A stretch of 64,000 bases of DNA from Dreissena polymorpha (taxonomy: Eukaryota; Mollusca; Bivalvia; Myida; Dreissenidae), in NCBI RefSeq assembly GCF_020536995.1, contig NC_068360.1, forward strand, positions 1-64,000. The letters run 5' to 3'. The translations under genes and the position numbers were made by a program. The notes under the pieces were generated by a model. That model saw only the letters and a program-made list of their open reading frames with translations. It was not told the origin of the DNA and ran no database searches. Shown in pieces: positions 23,651-35,133 of this stretch. The number at the start of each line of letters is the position of its first letter. Positions within the stretch are counted from its first letter, which is position 1.

Positions 23651-24146
23651 TGTCTTGAAGACCAAGTCAGCTCATAAGGCCAAATTATCAAGGTTTATGA
23701 GCACACGTATAATAATAATCAGACCCATCTCCGACACGCCTTTGGTGGTTGTTATGAATAATGCATTTTATCTTTCATTAATTGGGTTTTGCACATCAAA
23801 ACAGTTTTCATTTTTTTAAACAAGCAGTTCACAAAATTATCATTCATAATATATATCCTAACTAACCATCTCTTCAGAGGCCAACAACTGGTTAAACACA
23901 CTCAGAAGGGTTAAAACCCACAGCATTTCGTTATTGCTGTCAAAGTGCAGTTCAAAGATGTAATATACAATTTACTGAACAGACATTGTGAGGTACAAGG
24001 CACACACACACATGCACTAGAAACACAGAACATACATAAAGAGGTATTAACCAAAATGTACACTTTATGTAAGTTGGTAGTGGTGACAAACAAATCTCCA
24101 CAACAATCCAATGAGAGCTGATCATTTAATACAATAAAAGCCTTAC

Positions 24147-24272
24147 CCCTTACATGCCCTTTCTTCTCTGTACTTGTAACCAGATGTGCGTGAAGATGTG
24201 TCCTTTTTTCTAACAGTGCGTTAGAACTTAAAGGTTCGGAGCAAGCTTCTTCGTCACCATAACCTTCATTAC
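24147..24272 (-). CDS. Array exon A with two offsetting indels
   Basis: Splice signals and the 126-bp length are kept, but the middle has a 2-bp gain in the T run and a 2-bp loss near the 3' end compared with the 21.75 kb copy. Between them the reading frame is shifted: after the acidic start and LSSNALLEK the residues become RTHLHAHLVTSTEKKG, and the normal frame resumes before the donor. The exon therefore stays open and phase 1-1. The counterpart at 33,226-33,351 has the same pair of changes, so they predate that duplication. Selection on frame and length would explain this; chance is also possible. Confidence 0.5.
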
Positions 24273-24671
24273 CTGTATTAAATAAAGCATTCTCCCGTCA
24301 CTTTTGACAAGCATTCAATTTTGGCACTTTATCTTGTCTTTACCTCTTGCATTGCATTCCACTGATATACAGACAAGCTATTGACATTACCGCTGTTTCT
24401 GGGCATACCAGAAGTGCTGTATCACTACCATCTCAGTAAGCATATACCCTACATTTTTACATGATTTCTTGTATTCAGTGGGAATTGAACCCACAGCAGC
24501 CAGACACCCTGGTTAAGAAACGTAATGCTCTCAGGTATATGCAAGGTATAAGGATTGATAATTGGAAATGTTAAAACACTGTGAGGTACAAGGTACACAC
24601 ACACAGTAAAATGCTATTTACTCCACTGAACACATACAAACAGAGGTATCAATAGTCTATTGTAAAGAAAA

Positions 24672-25543
24672 ACAAGGGCTGTTTGTAAAACATGCATGCC
24701 CCCCATACAGGCTGTCCGTTGTAGTGGCAGCCATTGTGTGAATACGATTTTTGTCACTGTGACCTTGACCTTTGACCTAGTGACCTGAAAATCAATAGTG
24801 GTCATCTGCGAGTCACGATCAATGTACCTATGAAGTGTCATGATCCTAGGCAAAAGCGTTCTTGAGTTATCATCCGAAAATCATTTTACTATTTCGGGTC
24901 ACCGTGACCTTGACCTTCAACCTTGTGACCTCAAATCAATAGGGGTCATCTGCGAGTCATGATCAATCTACCTATGAAGTTTCATGATCCTAGGCATATG
25001 CGTTCTTGAGTTATCATCCAAAAACCATTTTACTATTTCGGGTCACCGTGACCTTGACCTTTGACCTAGTGACCTCAAAATCAATAGGGGTCATCTGCAA
25101 GTCATGATCAATCTACCAAATAAGTTTCATGATCCTAGGCGTATGCGTTCTTGAGTTATCATCCGGAAACCATTTTACTATTTCGGGTCACCGTGAGCTT
25201 GACCTTTGACCTAGTGACCTCAAAATCAATAGGGGTCATCTGCGAGTCATGATCAATCTACCCATGAAGTTTCATGATCCTAGGCGTATGCGTTCTTGAC
25301 TTATCATCCGGAAACCATTTTACTATTTCGGGTCACCGTGACCTTGACCTTTGACCTAGTGACCTTAAAATCAATAGGGGTCATCTGCAAGTCATGATCA
25401 ATGTACCTATGAAGTTTCATGATCCTAGCCCCAAGCGTTTTTGAGTTATCATCCGGAAACCACCTGGTGAACGGACCGATCGACAGGCCGACCGACATGT
25501 GCAAAGCAATATACCCCCTCTTCTTCGTAGGGGGGCATAAAAA
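24672..25543 (+). mobile_element. ACAAGGG-type element with five cores
   Basis: Starts ACAAGGGCTGTTTGTAAAAC with ATGCCCCCCATAC and ends CTTCGTAGGGGGGCATAAAAA; TGCCCCCC and GGGGGGCA are complementary. It has five tandem cores of about 143 bp, each with GTGACCTTGACCTTTGACC (one reads GAGCTTGACC) and TTCATGATCCTAGGC. The layout of 5' flank, tandem cores and 3' flank matches oyster Pearl elements, which are thought to depend on Helitron/Helentron machinery. Confidence 0.8.
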
Positions 25544-26015
25544 TGAAACAACGACAGGTTATTAATGACCAAAAATGTCTTGATGGTCTGCCAAGTCAGC
25601 TCATAAGGCCATATTATCAAGGTCTATGAGCACATGTATTATAATAACAAGACCCACCTTTGACGCTTTTGCTTTTGGTGGTTGTTATGAATAAAATATT
25701 TTATCTTTCATTAATTGGGTTTTACTCATCGAAACAGTTTTCTTTTTTTTATCAAGCAATTCACAAAATGATAATTCATAGGTCATATCCTTACTTACAG
25801 TCTCTTCAGAGGCCAACAACTGCTTGAACACACTCAGAAGGGTTCAAACCCACAGCATTTAGTTGTGGTAAAAAAGTACATTGATGCATTCCAAAGGTTC
25901 AATGTAGCATTAACTGTAAAGACATTGTGAGGTACGAGACACACACACACTAGAAACATAGTACAGACAGAAAAAGGTAATCACCAAAATGTAATTATTT
26001 AAGTACATTGTTAAG

Positions 26016-26857
26016 TAGTGCTGCAACAATACGCCAAAAACCGTATCGCAATATATTGTCAGTTCAAAAACCCGTATTGCAATATATCGCAATATATTGC
26101 TAACTTGTACCAAAATTATAACTTGCCAATTACCCGATAATCCCATAAATTCCAATTTTAAAGCAAATTCTGGTAAATATTTACTATAAATGTGCTCAAG
26201 AATAATAAGAAACACAAACATTCGCAAATTTTCCTAAGTATCAAATACATTTTTGCAATCGTTACTATTTAAAGATGTGATGAAATAACGTCCAACCGGG
26301 GCGTTTTTCCCACTGAACACGCGTAATTCAGCTGACGTGATGTTCCCGTTTTTATACAACACAAAATACAACCTTACTTCCATGCGACGTTCTACATGTC
26401 TGTATAATTTTCGCGCGGTTTTTTATTGAGACAAAGGATAAAGCACTTTTTATTTGATGCTATAATTTTTTATTGTCGCGTTAGCATTCACATTGGAAGC
26501 GTGTTTTCGAAATTCGGATTACAATAATGCTCAAATCAGAATCAAACGAAACATTTACAGCTGTGCGCAATTAATTCAACGATAATCTGTTCAAAAGCAT
26601 CGAATGAATGCTCCCATGTAACAACGCTACTCCGTATAATACACTTTTTAGAATGCTATTTTTTACGTAAAAAATAATTTACACTGCTTTGTTTTGTTTA
26701 CCTTTTTATCATTATTTCGGATGGCTTTTCTGGACGAAATGTGAATGAATTTTTGTAAAATGTTCGTACCGGTATGATGAAAATCATATCGCAATACAAT
26801 ATGCGGATTGCGTATTGCGATATATACCGATATTACCGGTATATTGTTGCAGCCCTA
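26016..26857. mobile_element. hAT-type non-autonomous element with empty site in the duplicate
   Basis: Ends TAGTGCTGCAACAATA and TAGGGCTGCAACAATA (read inward), with a perfect 8-bp target duplication TTGTTAAG (26,008-26,015 and 26,858-26,865). The empty site with a single TTGTTAAG is at 34,943-34,950. Subterminal ATATCGCAATATATTGC repeats occur near both ends. At 842 bp it has no transposase frame. hAT assignment rests on the 8-bp duplication and end sequence. Confidence 0.9.
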
Positions 26858-26932
26858 TTGTTAAGGGATCACAAATAAATATCCACAACAACCAAAAGAG
26901 AGCTGGTCATTTTATTATCATACCAGCCTTAT

Positions 26933-27050
26933 CCTTAAGCTTGCCCTTTCTTGTCTGTTTTTTGAAACAAGATGTGCTTGTAGCTGAGTCCATTTCTGCA
27001 GTTAGAACTGGAAGGTTCAATGCCAGCTTCTTCGTCATCATCATCATTAT
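26933..27050 (-). pseudogene. Degenerate array exon A (donor GT replaced by AT)
   Basis: Acceptor catacag and start NDDDDEEAGIEPSSSNC are kept. The segment is about 118 bp instead of 126, its 3' part is frameshifted against the intact copies, and the donor reads AG|ataagg instead of GG|gtaagg. The copy at 35,017-35,133 shares these defects. It is bordered by the hAT insertion ending at 26,857. Confidence 0.45.
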
Positions 27051-28793
27051 CTGTATGAAATAAAGCACTCACTGTCAACAGTGACAAAGTATTTGTAGTT
27101 TCCTTTCCTTTTTTTTACCTCTTGCACTGCATTTCATTGATTAACCAACACTCTATTTACGTTACCTCTGTTTCTGGGAATACAGGTAGTGCTATATTAC
27201 TACCATCTTAAGTAAGCAGACACCCCTAGATTTTACATAACTTTCTGTATTCAGTGGGACTCAAACCTACAGCAGCAAGAGACCCTGGTTAACAAACACA
27301 CTGCTGTAATGTATATGCAATGTATAAGAATTGACATGTGGAAATTTTGAAAGGCTGTGAGGTACCAGGCACACACACAAACAGTAGAATGCTATGTACT
27401 CAACTGAACGCATACAGACAGAGGTATCCATAGTCTATTGTAAAAAACAAACAAATATGAATTAATGACATGGAGGAAGTAATGACCAGAAATGTCTTAA
27501 AGGTCTGAAAAGCCAGCTCATCAGGCCAAATTATCATGGCCTATGATCTCATTTATTATAATAATCAGACTCACCTCTGACGCTTTGGCCTTTGATGCTG
27601 ATTTTGGAACCAGGAATGCTTGAAGGAGACGTTTTCACCAATACTGGATGGCTCATTTTTAGAATCAGTTCATTCTTTATCTGCAAAAAAAGAAACTTCC
27701 CTTGTTAATGTATTTTTTCTGACATAAATTAGGTTTTGCTCCTGAAAACAGTTTTTTTTAAAGCATGCAGTACATAAACATTATCATAAATAAGTATAAC
27801 TGAATTAACAACCTCCTCAGAGGCCAATACTGGTTTTAAGGCTTAAGTTGGGTTCATACCCACCGCATTCACTTATTGTGGTCCAAAAATGCAGTAATGC
27901 AATCAAAAGGTGTAATATAACATTTACTGTAAAGACATTGTGAGGTACAAGGCACACAAACACACATTAGAAGCACATTACATACGGATAGAGGTATTCA
28001 CTGAAATCTTTAACTGAAAGGATTGATATCTGGAAATTTTGAAACGCTGTGAGGTACCAGCAACACACACACGCAGTAGAATACTATTTACTCAACTGAA
28101 TGCATACAGACAGAGGTATCCATAGTCTATTGTAAGGTAACACAAATATGAATCAAAGACATGGAGGAAATAATGACCAGAAATGTCTTGAAGGTCTGCA
28201 AAGCCAGCTCATCAGGCCAAATTATCGTGATCTTTGACCTCATTAAATATTATATTCAGACCCACCTCTGTACTTTGGCTATTGGTGCTCATTTTGGAAC
28301 CAGGAGAGCTTGAAGAGGAGTTGTTTCAGCACAACTGGATGGCTCATTTCTAGAAACACTCCCATCGTCAACTGCCAGAAAAGAAACATCCCATGTAAAT
28401 GAATTTTATCTTGAATCAATTGGATTTTGCACCTCCAAACTGTTTTTTACATTTTTTTTAAACAAGCAATTCATAAAAATATCATTCATAAGTCATAACT
28501 GAACTAACCAACCTTTTCAGAGGCCACCAACTGGTTGTACAGCCTAATAAGGGTTGAAACCCACAGGATTTAGTTATTGTGGTAAAAAAGTGCATTAATA
28601 CAATCCAAGGTTTAATATAACATTTACGGTACAGACATTGTGAGGTTCGAGTCACATAAACACTAGAAACATAGTACATACAGATAGAGGTATTAAACAA
28701 ATGTAATTCTTTAAGTAAGTTGGTAAGGGATCACAAACAAATCTGCACAACAACCAAAAGAGAGCTGGTCATTTATTATAATACCAGCCTTAC

Positions 28794-28919
28794 CCTTTAA
28801 GCTTGCCCTTTCTTGTCTGTTCTTGAAACAAGATGTGCCTGTAGCCAAGTCCATTTCCGCACCGTCAGAACTCGATGGTTCAAAGCCAGCTTCTTCGTCA
28901 TCATCATCATCATCATTAT
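28794..28919 (-). CDS. Array exon A, duplicate of the 0.6 kb exon
   Basis: This has the same 126 bases, splice sites and phase 1-1 frame as 618-743, in the block 28,178-31,496 that repeats the window start. It lies between the 24 kb and 31.9 kb exons on the same strand, so it could be part of the main gene's exon array. Confidence 0.5.
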
Positions 28920-30675
28920 CTGTATGAAATAAAGCACTCATTGTCAACTGTGACAAAGTATTTGTATTTGCCTATCATTAAGTTTTTACCTCTTGCACTG
29001 CATTTCACTGATAAACAAAACATCTTACATGTATTTACAAAACCTCTGTTTCTGGGAATACCGGTAGTGATTATCACTACCATCTCAAGTAAGCAGACAC
29101 CCCTAGATTTTTACATTATTTTCTGTATTCAGTGGGACTCAAACCCACAGCAGCCAGAGACCCTGGTTAACAAACACACTGCTGTAATGTATATGCAATG
29201 TATAAGAATTGACATATGGAAATTTTGAAACGCTGTGAGGTACCAGGCCACACACACACACACACGCAGTAGAATGCTATGTACTCAACTGAACACATAC
29301 AGACAGAGGTATCCATAGTCTATTGTAAAAAAAAACACAAATATAAATCAAAGACATGGAGGAAATAATGACCCGAAATGTCTTAAAGGTCTGAAAAGCC
29401 AGCTCATCAGGCCAAATTATCGTGATCTTTGATCTCATTTATTATAATAATCAGACTCACCTCTGACTCTTTGGCCTTGATGCTGATTTTGAAACCAGGA
29501 ATGCTTGAAGGAGACGATTTCACCAATACTGGATGGCTCATTTTTAGAATCAGTTCAATCATTATCTGCAAAAAAAGAAACATCCCTTGTTAATGTATTT
29601 TTTCTGTAATTAATTGGGTTTTGCTCCTGCAAACGTTTTTTTAAAGCATGCAGTTAATAAAAATTATCATAAATAAGTAATAACTGAATTAACAACGTCA
29701 GAGGCCAAGACTGGTTTTAAGGCTTAAGTTGGGTTCATACCCACCGCATTTACTTATTGTGGTCCAAAAAAGCAGTAATGCAATTCAAAGTTGTAATATA
29801 ACATTTACTGTTAAGACATTGTGAGGTACAAGGCACACAAACACACACTAGAAGCACATTACATACGGATAGAGGTATTGAAATCTTTAACTGAAAGGAT
29901 TGATATCTGGAAATTTTGAAACGCTGTGAGGTACTAGAAACACACACACACACACACAGTAGAGTGCTATGTACTCAACTGAACACATACATACAGAGGT
30001 ATCCATAGTCTATCGTAAAGGAAACAAATATATGACTTACAAACATGGAGCAAATAATGACCAGAAAAGTCTTGAATGTTTGCAAAGCCAGCTCATCAGG
30101 CCAAATTGTCGTGATCTTTGACCTTATTTAATATTATAATCAGACCCACCTCTGACACTTTGGCCTTTGGTGCTCATTTTTAGGACCAGGAGAGCTTGAG
30201 GGGATGTTTTCAGCATACTGGAATGATGGCTCTTTTCTAGAATAATGCCCGTCAACATCTTCCAGAAAAGAAACATCTCATGTCAATGTATTGTATATTG
30301 AATCAATTGGATTTGCACCTCCAAACAGATAAACATGTTTTTTTAAGCAGTTCACAAAATTATTGTTCATAAGTCATAACTGAAGTAACTACCTTTTCAG
30401 AGACCACCAACCGGTTGTACTACATAATAAGGATAAAAACGCACAGCATTTAATCATTGTAATCAAAAAGTTCAGTAATGCAATCCAAAGGTGTAATATA
30501 ACATTAACTGTTCACACATTGTGAGGTACGAGGCACACACACACTAGAAACACACTAAATACAGATAGAGGTATTCACCAAAATGTAATTTTTTAAGTAA
30601 GCTGATAAGGAATCACAAACAAATCTCCACAAAACCCGCAAAAGAGCTGATCATTTATTATAAAACCAGCCGTAT

Positions 30676-30781
30676 CCCTTAAACTTGCACTTTCTAGTCT
30701 GTTCTTGAAACAAGATGTGCCTGTAGATGAGTCCTTTCGGCATTTTTAGAACTGGAAGGTTCAAAGCCAGCTTCTTCGAAC

Positions 30782-30812
<31 letters not shown>

Positions 30813-30815
30813 TAT
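30676..30815 (-). pseudogene. Degenerate array exon A, duplicate of the 2.5 kb copy
   Basis: It matches 2,499-2,641 except for a shorter GAT run and a base present in the 3' part, which keeps the frame open to the exon end. The donor still lacks GT (gatacgg). Acidic start and EFEEAGFEPSSSKNAEK are preserved. Confidence 0.4.
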
Positions 30816-31911
30816 CTGTATGAAATAAAGCACTCTCTGTCAACTGTGACAAATTATTTGTATTTGGCTTTTAATGTGCTTTAGCTCTTGCACTTCATTT
30901 CACAGATATACATACACACCATTTACATTACCTCTGTTTCTGGGAATACTGGTAGTGCTTTATCACTACCATCTTAAGTAAGCATATACCCTACATTTAC
31001 ATGATTTTCTGTATTCAGTGGGACTCAAACCCAAAGCAGAAAGAACCCCTTGTTAACAAACACACTGCTGTAATGTACATGTATATGCGATGTATGTGGA
31101 ATGATATTCAGAAATATTAAACGCTGTGAGGTACCAGACACATTTACTGTTAAGAAATTGTGAGGTACAAGGCACACAAACACACACTAGAAGCACATTA
31201 CATACAGATAGAGGTATTGAAATCTTTAACTGAAAGGATTGATATCTGGACATTTTGAAACGCTGTGATGGTACTAGAAACACACACAACACACACACAC
31301 AGTATAATTCTATGGACTCAACTGATCACATACAGACAGAGGTATCCATAGTCTATTGTAAAGGTAACAAGTATATGAATCAACAAGAGATGTGTTGGCC
31401 AGAAACACAATGCCCCCTTCTGCGCCGCTTTGAAGCCATATATTTGAGCTTTGACCTTGAAGGATGACCTGACCTTTCATCACTTAAAATGTGCAGTTGT
31501 TATGAATAATGTATATTATCTTTAATTTATTGGTGGTTTTGCTCATTCGAAACAGTTTTCTTTTTTTTAATCAAGGAGTTCACAAATTATCATTCATAGG
31601 TCACTCCCGAAGTTACATGTACCATCTCTTCAGAAGCCAACAACTGGTTGAACACACTCAGAAGGGTTCAAACCCACAGCATTTAGTTATTGTTGTCAAA
31701 ACGTGTGCAGTCGAAAGGTGGTAATATACAATTTACTGAACATACATTGTGACGGTACAAGGCATAAACAAACAAACACACTAGAAACCCAGTACATACA
31801 TATAGAGTTATCCACCAAAATGTCAACTTTAAGTAAGTTGGTAGTGGTGACAAACCAAATCTCCACAACAATTCAATGAGAGCTGATCATTTAATACAAA
31901 ACCAGCCTTAC

Positions 31912-32037
31912 CCCTTACGCTCGCCCTTTCTTCTCTGTACTTGACACCAGATGTGCGTGAAGATGTGTCCTTTTCTAACAGTGCGTTGGAACTTACAGGT
32001 TCAGAGCAAGCTTCTTCGTCACCACCACCTTCATTAC
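31912..32037 (-). CDS. Array exon A, duplicate of the 22.83 kb exon
   Basis: 126 bp with ttaatacag acceptor and GG|gtaaggctgg donor, an open phase 1-1 frame, and sequence matching 22,828-22,953. It lies in the second copy of the duplicated block. If that copy is an assembly artefact (see findings), this is an allele rather than a further exon. Confidence 0.5.
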
Positions 32038-32475
32038 CTGTATTAAATAAAGCATTCTCCCGTCACTTGTAACAAGCATTTAATTTTGACATTTTATGTT
32101 GTCTTTACCTCATGCATTGCATTCCACTGATATACAGACACGCTATTGAATTACCGCTGTTTCTGGGAATACCAGAAGTGCTATATCACTACCATCTTAA
32201 GTAAACATATGTTCTACATTTTTACATGATTTACTGTATTCAGTGGGAATCAAACCCACAGCAGTCAGACACCTTGATTAACGAACACAATGCTCTAAGG
32301 TATATGCTAGGTATAAGGATTGATATCTGAAAATGTAAAACGCTGTGAGGGTACAAGGCACACACACACAGTATAATGCTATTTACTCAACTGAACACAT
32401 ACAGACATAGGTATCCATAGTCCTTTGTAAAGGAAATAAAAATATGAAACAACAACATGGTGGTTATTATGACCA

Positions 32476-32730
32476 ACAAGAGCATCACATAGCGGGTGCC
32501 AATGCTCGGCTCGGTTTTAATTTTTGTTTTGACGTCACAGTGACCTTGACCTTTGATCTAGTGACCCAAAATGGGGTGTGGCGTGTAGAACTCATTCATG
32601 TGGAGTTACATATGAAATTTCAAAGTTGAAGGTTGAGCACTTTGATTTTAGAGTTAAGGTTTTAACTCGATGCGGACGAGCTGGCTATGACAATACCTCG
32701 GGTTTTCTTCGAAAACAGCAGAGCTAAAAT
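32476..32730 (+). mobile_element. Duplicate of the 23.4 kb element
   Basis: Same start, core and end as 23,391-23,650, same insertion point. It lacks about ten bases before AGGTTTTAACTCGATGCGG. Confidence 0.75.
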
Positions 32731-33225
32731 GTCTTGAAGACCAAGTCAGCTCATAAGGCCAAATTATCAAGGTTTATGAGCACACGTATAATAATAATCA
32801 GACCCATCTCCGACACGCCTTTGGTGGTTGTTATGAATAATGCATTTTATCTTTCATTAATTGGGTTTTGCACATCGAAACAGTTTTCATTTTTTTAATC
32901 AAGCAGTTCACAAAATTATCATTCATAATATATATCCTAACTAACCATCTCTTCAGAGGCCAACAACTGGTTAAACACACTCAGAAGGGTTCAAACCCAC
33001 AGCATTTCGTTATTGCTGTCAAAGTGCAGTTCAAAGATGTAATATACAATTTACTGAACAGACATTGTGAGGTACAAGGCACACACACACATGCACTAGA
33101 AACACAGAACATACATAAAGAGGTATTAACCAAAATGTACACTTTATGTAAGTTGGTAGTGGTGACAAACAAATCTCCACAACAATCCAATGAGAGCTGA
33201 TCATTTGATACAATAAAAGCCTTAC

Positions 33226-33351
33226 CCCTTACATGCCCTTTCTTCTCTGTACTTGTAACCAGATGTGCGTGAAGATGTGTCCTTTTTTCTAACAGTGCGT
33301 TAGAACTTAAAGGTTCAGAGCAAGCTTCTTCGTCACCATCACCTTCATTAC
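33226..33351 (-). CDS. Array exon A, duplicate of the 24.15 kb exon
   Basis: Same limits, length and offsetting indels as 24,147-24,272, with a single visible difference near the acidic end (caccatcacc here, caccataacc there on the plus strand). The frame is open and phase 1-1. It sits in the second copy of the duplicated block. Confidence 0.45.
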
Positions 33352-33750
33352 CTGTATTAAATAAAGCATTCTCCCGTCACTTTTGACAAGCATTCAATTT
33401 TGGCACTTTATCTTGTCTTTACCTCTTGCATTGCATTCCACTGATATACAGACAAGCTATTGACATTACCGCTGTTTCTGGGAATACCAGAAGTGCTGTA
33501 TCACTACCATCTCAGTAAGCATATACCCTACATTTTTACATGATTTCTTGTATTCAGTGGGAATTGAACCCACAGCAGCCAGACACCCTGGTTAAGAAAC
33601 GTAATGCTCTCAGGTATATGCAAGGTATAAGGATTGATAATTGGAAATGTTAAAACACTGTGAGGTACAAGGTACACACACACAGTAAAATGCTATTTAC
33701 TCCACTGAACACATACAAACAGAGGTATCAATAGTCTATTGTAAAGGAAA

Positions 33751-34479
33751 ACAAGGGCTGTTTGTAAAACATGCATGCCCCCCATACGGGCTGTCCGTTG
33801 TAGTGGCAGCCATTGTGTGAATACGATTTTTGTCACTGTGACCTTGACCTTTGACCTAGTGATCTGAAAATCAATAGTGGTCATCTGCGAGTCACGATCA
33901 ATGTACCTATGAAGTGTCATGATCCTAGGCAAAAGCGTTCTTGAGTTATCATCCGAAAATCATTTTACTATTTCGGGTCACCGTGACCTTGACCTTCAAC
34001 CTTGTGACCTCAAAATCAATAGGGGTCATCTGCGAGTCATGATCAATCTACCAAATAAGTTTCATGATCCTAGGCGTATGCGTTCTTGAGTTATCATCCG
34101 GAAACCATTTTACTATTTCGGGTCACTGTGACCTTGACCTTTGACCTAGTGACCTCAAAATCAATAGGGGTTATCTGCGAGTCATGATCAATCTACCCAT
34201 GAAGTTTCATGATCCTAGGCGTATGCGTTCTTGACTTATCATCCGGAAACCATTTTACTATTTCGGGTCACCGTGACCTTGACCTTTGACCTAGTGACCT
34301 TAAAATCAATAGGGGTCATCTGCAAGTCATGATCAATGTACCTATGAAGTTTCATGATCCTAGCCCCAAGCGTTTTTGAGTTATCATCCGGAAACCACCT
34401 GGTGGACGGACCGATCGACAGGCCGACCGACATGTGCAAAGCAATATACCCCCTCTTCTTCGTAGGGGGGCATAAAAAT
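33751..34479 (+). mobile_element. Duplicate of the 24.7 kb element with four cores
   Basis: Same ends and insertion point as 24,672-25,543 but 143 bp shorter, that is one core fewer. Core number thus changed after, or differs between, the two copies of the block. Confidence 0.8.
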
Positions 34480-35016
34480 GAAACAACGACAGGTTATTAA
34501 TGACCAAAAATGTCTTGATGGTCTGCCAAGTCAGCTCATAAGGCCATATTATCAAGGTCTATGAGCACATGTATTATAATAACAAGACCCACCTCTGACG
34601 CTTTAGCTTTTGGTGGTTGTTATGAATAAAATATTTTATCTTTCATTAATTGGGTTTTACTCATCGAAACAGTTTTCTTTTTTTTATCAAGCAATTCACA
34701 AAATGATAATTCATAGGTCATATCCTTACTTACAGTCTCTTCAGAGGCCAACAACTGCTTGAACACACTCAGAAGGGTTCAAACCCACAGCATTTAGTTG
34801 TGGTAAAAAAGTACATTGATGCATTCCAAAGGTTCAATGTAGCATTAACTGTAAAGACATTGTGAGGTACGAGACACACACACACTAGAAACTTAGTACA
34901 GACAGAAAAAGGTAATCACCAAAATGTAATTATTTAAGTACATTGTTAAGGGATCACAAATAAATATCCACAACAACCAAAAGAGAGCTGGTCATTTATT
35001 ATCATACCAGCCTTAT

Positions 35017-35133
35017 CCTTAAGCTTGCCCTTTCTTGTCTGTTTTTGAAACAAGATGTGCTTGTAGCTGAGTCCATTTCTGCAGTTAGAACTGGAAGGTT
35101 CAATGCCAGCTTCTTCGTCATCATCATCATTAT
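35017..35133 (-). pseudogene. Degenerate array exon A, duplicate of the 26.9 kb copy
   Basis: Same acidic start, shortened length and AT-for-GT donor as 26,933-27,050, with one base fewer. It lies in the second copy of the duplicated block, where the hAT element is absent. Confidence 0.4.

Larger units (their letters stand above)
20455..24676. repeat. Tandem array units of 1.08-1.3 kb
   Basis: Successive units start at the GTGGGAATCGAACCCAC segment near 20,999, 22,083, 23,159 and 24,479, giving spacings of about 1,084, 1,076 and 1,320 bp; the last is longer because of the element at 23,391-23,650. Each unit holds, left to right, a T-arm-like segment, GTGAGGTACAAGGCACACAC, a B remnant, a second GGGTTCAAACCC segment, another GTGAGGTAC segment, and exon A on the minus strand. 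Confidence 0.85.
22431..27787. repeat. Second duplicated array block, copy 1
   Basis: Repeated at 31,496-38,840. It carries exons A at 22.8, 24.1 and 26.9 kb, the element at 23,391-23,650, the five-core element at 24,672-25,543 and the hAT insertion at 26,016-26,857. After 27,787 it continues as further array unit sequence into 28,178. Confidence 0.9.
28178..31496. repeat. Duplicated array block, copy 2
   Basis: Counterpart of 1-3,321 at an offset of 28,176. At 31,496 it switches abruptly from GTGCAG of the ACAAGAG element to GTTGTTATG, a sequence that in copy 1 lies at 22,431. The copy is therefore joined across a 19.1-kb gap relative to the first, with at most one base of overlap at the junction. 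Confidence 0.9.

Noticed and set aside
24750-25500. CRISPR-like array
   Set aside because: The regularly spaced repeats are 143-bp tandem cores of an animal mobile element, not short repeats with unique spacers.
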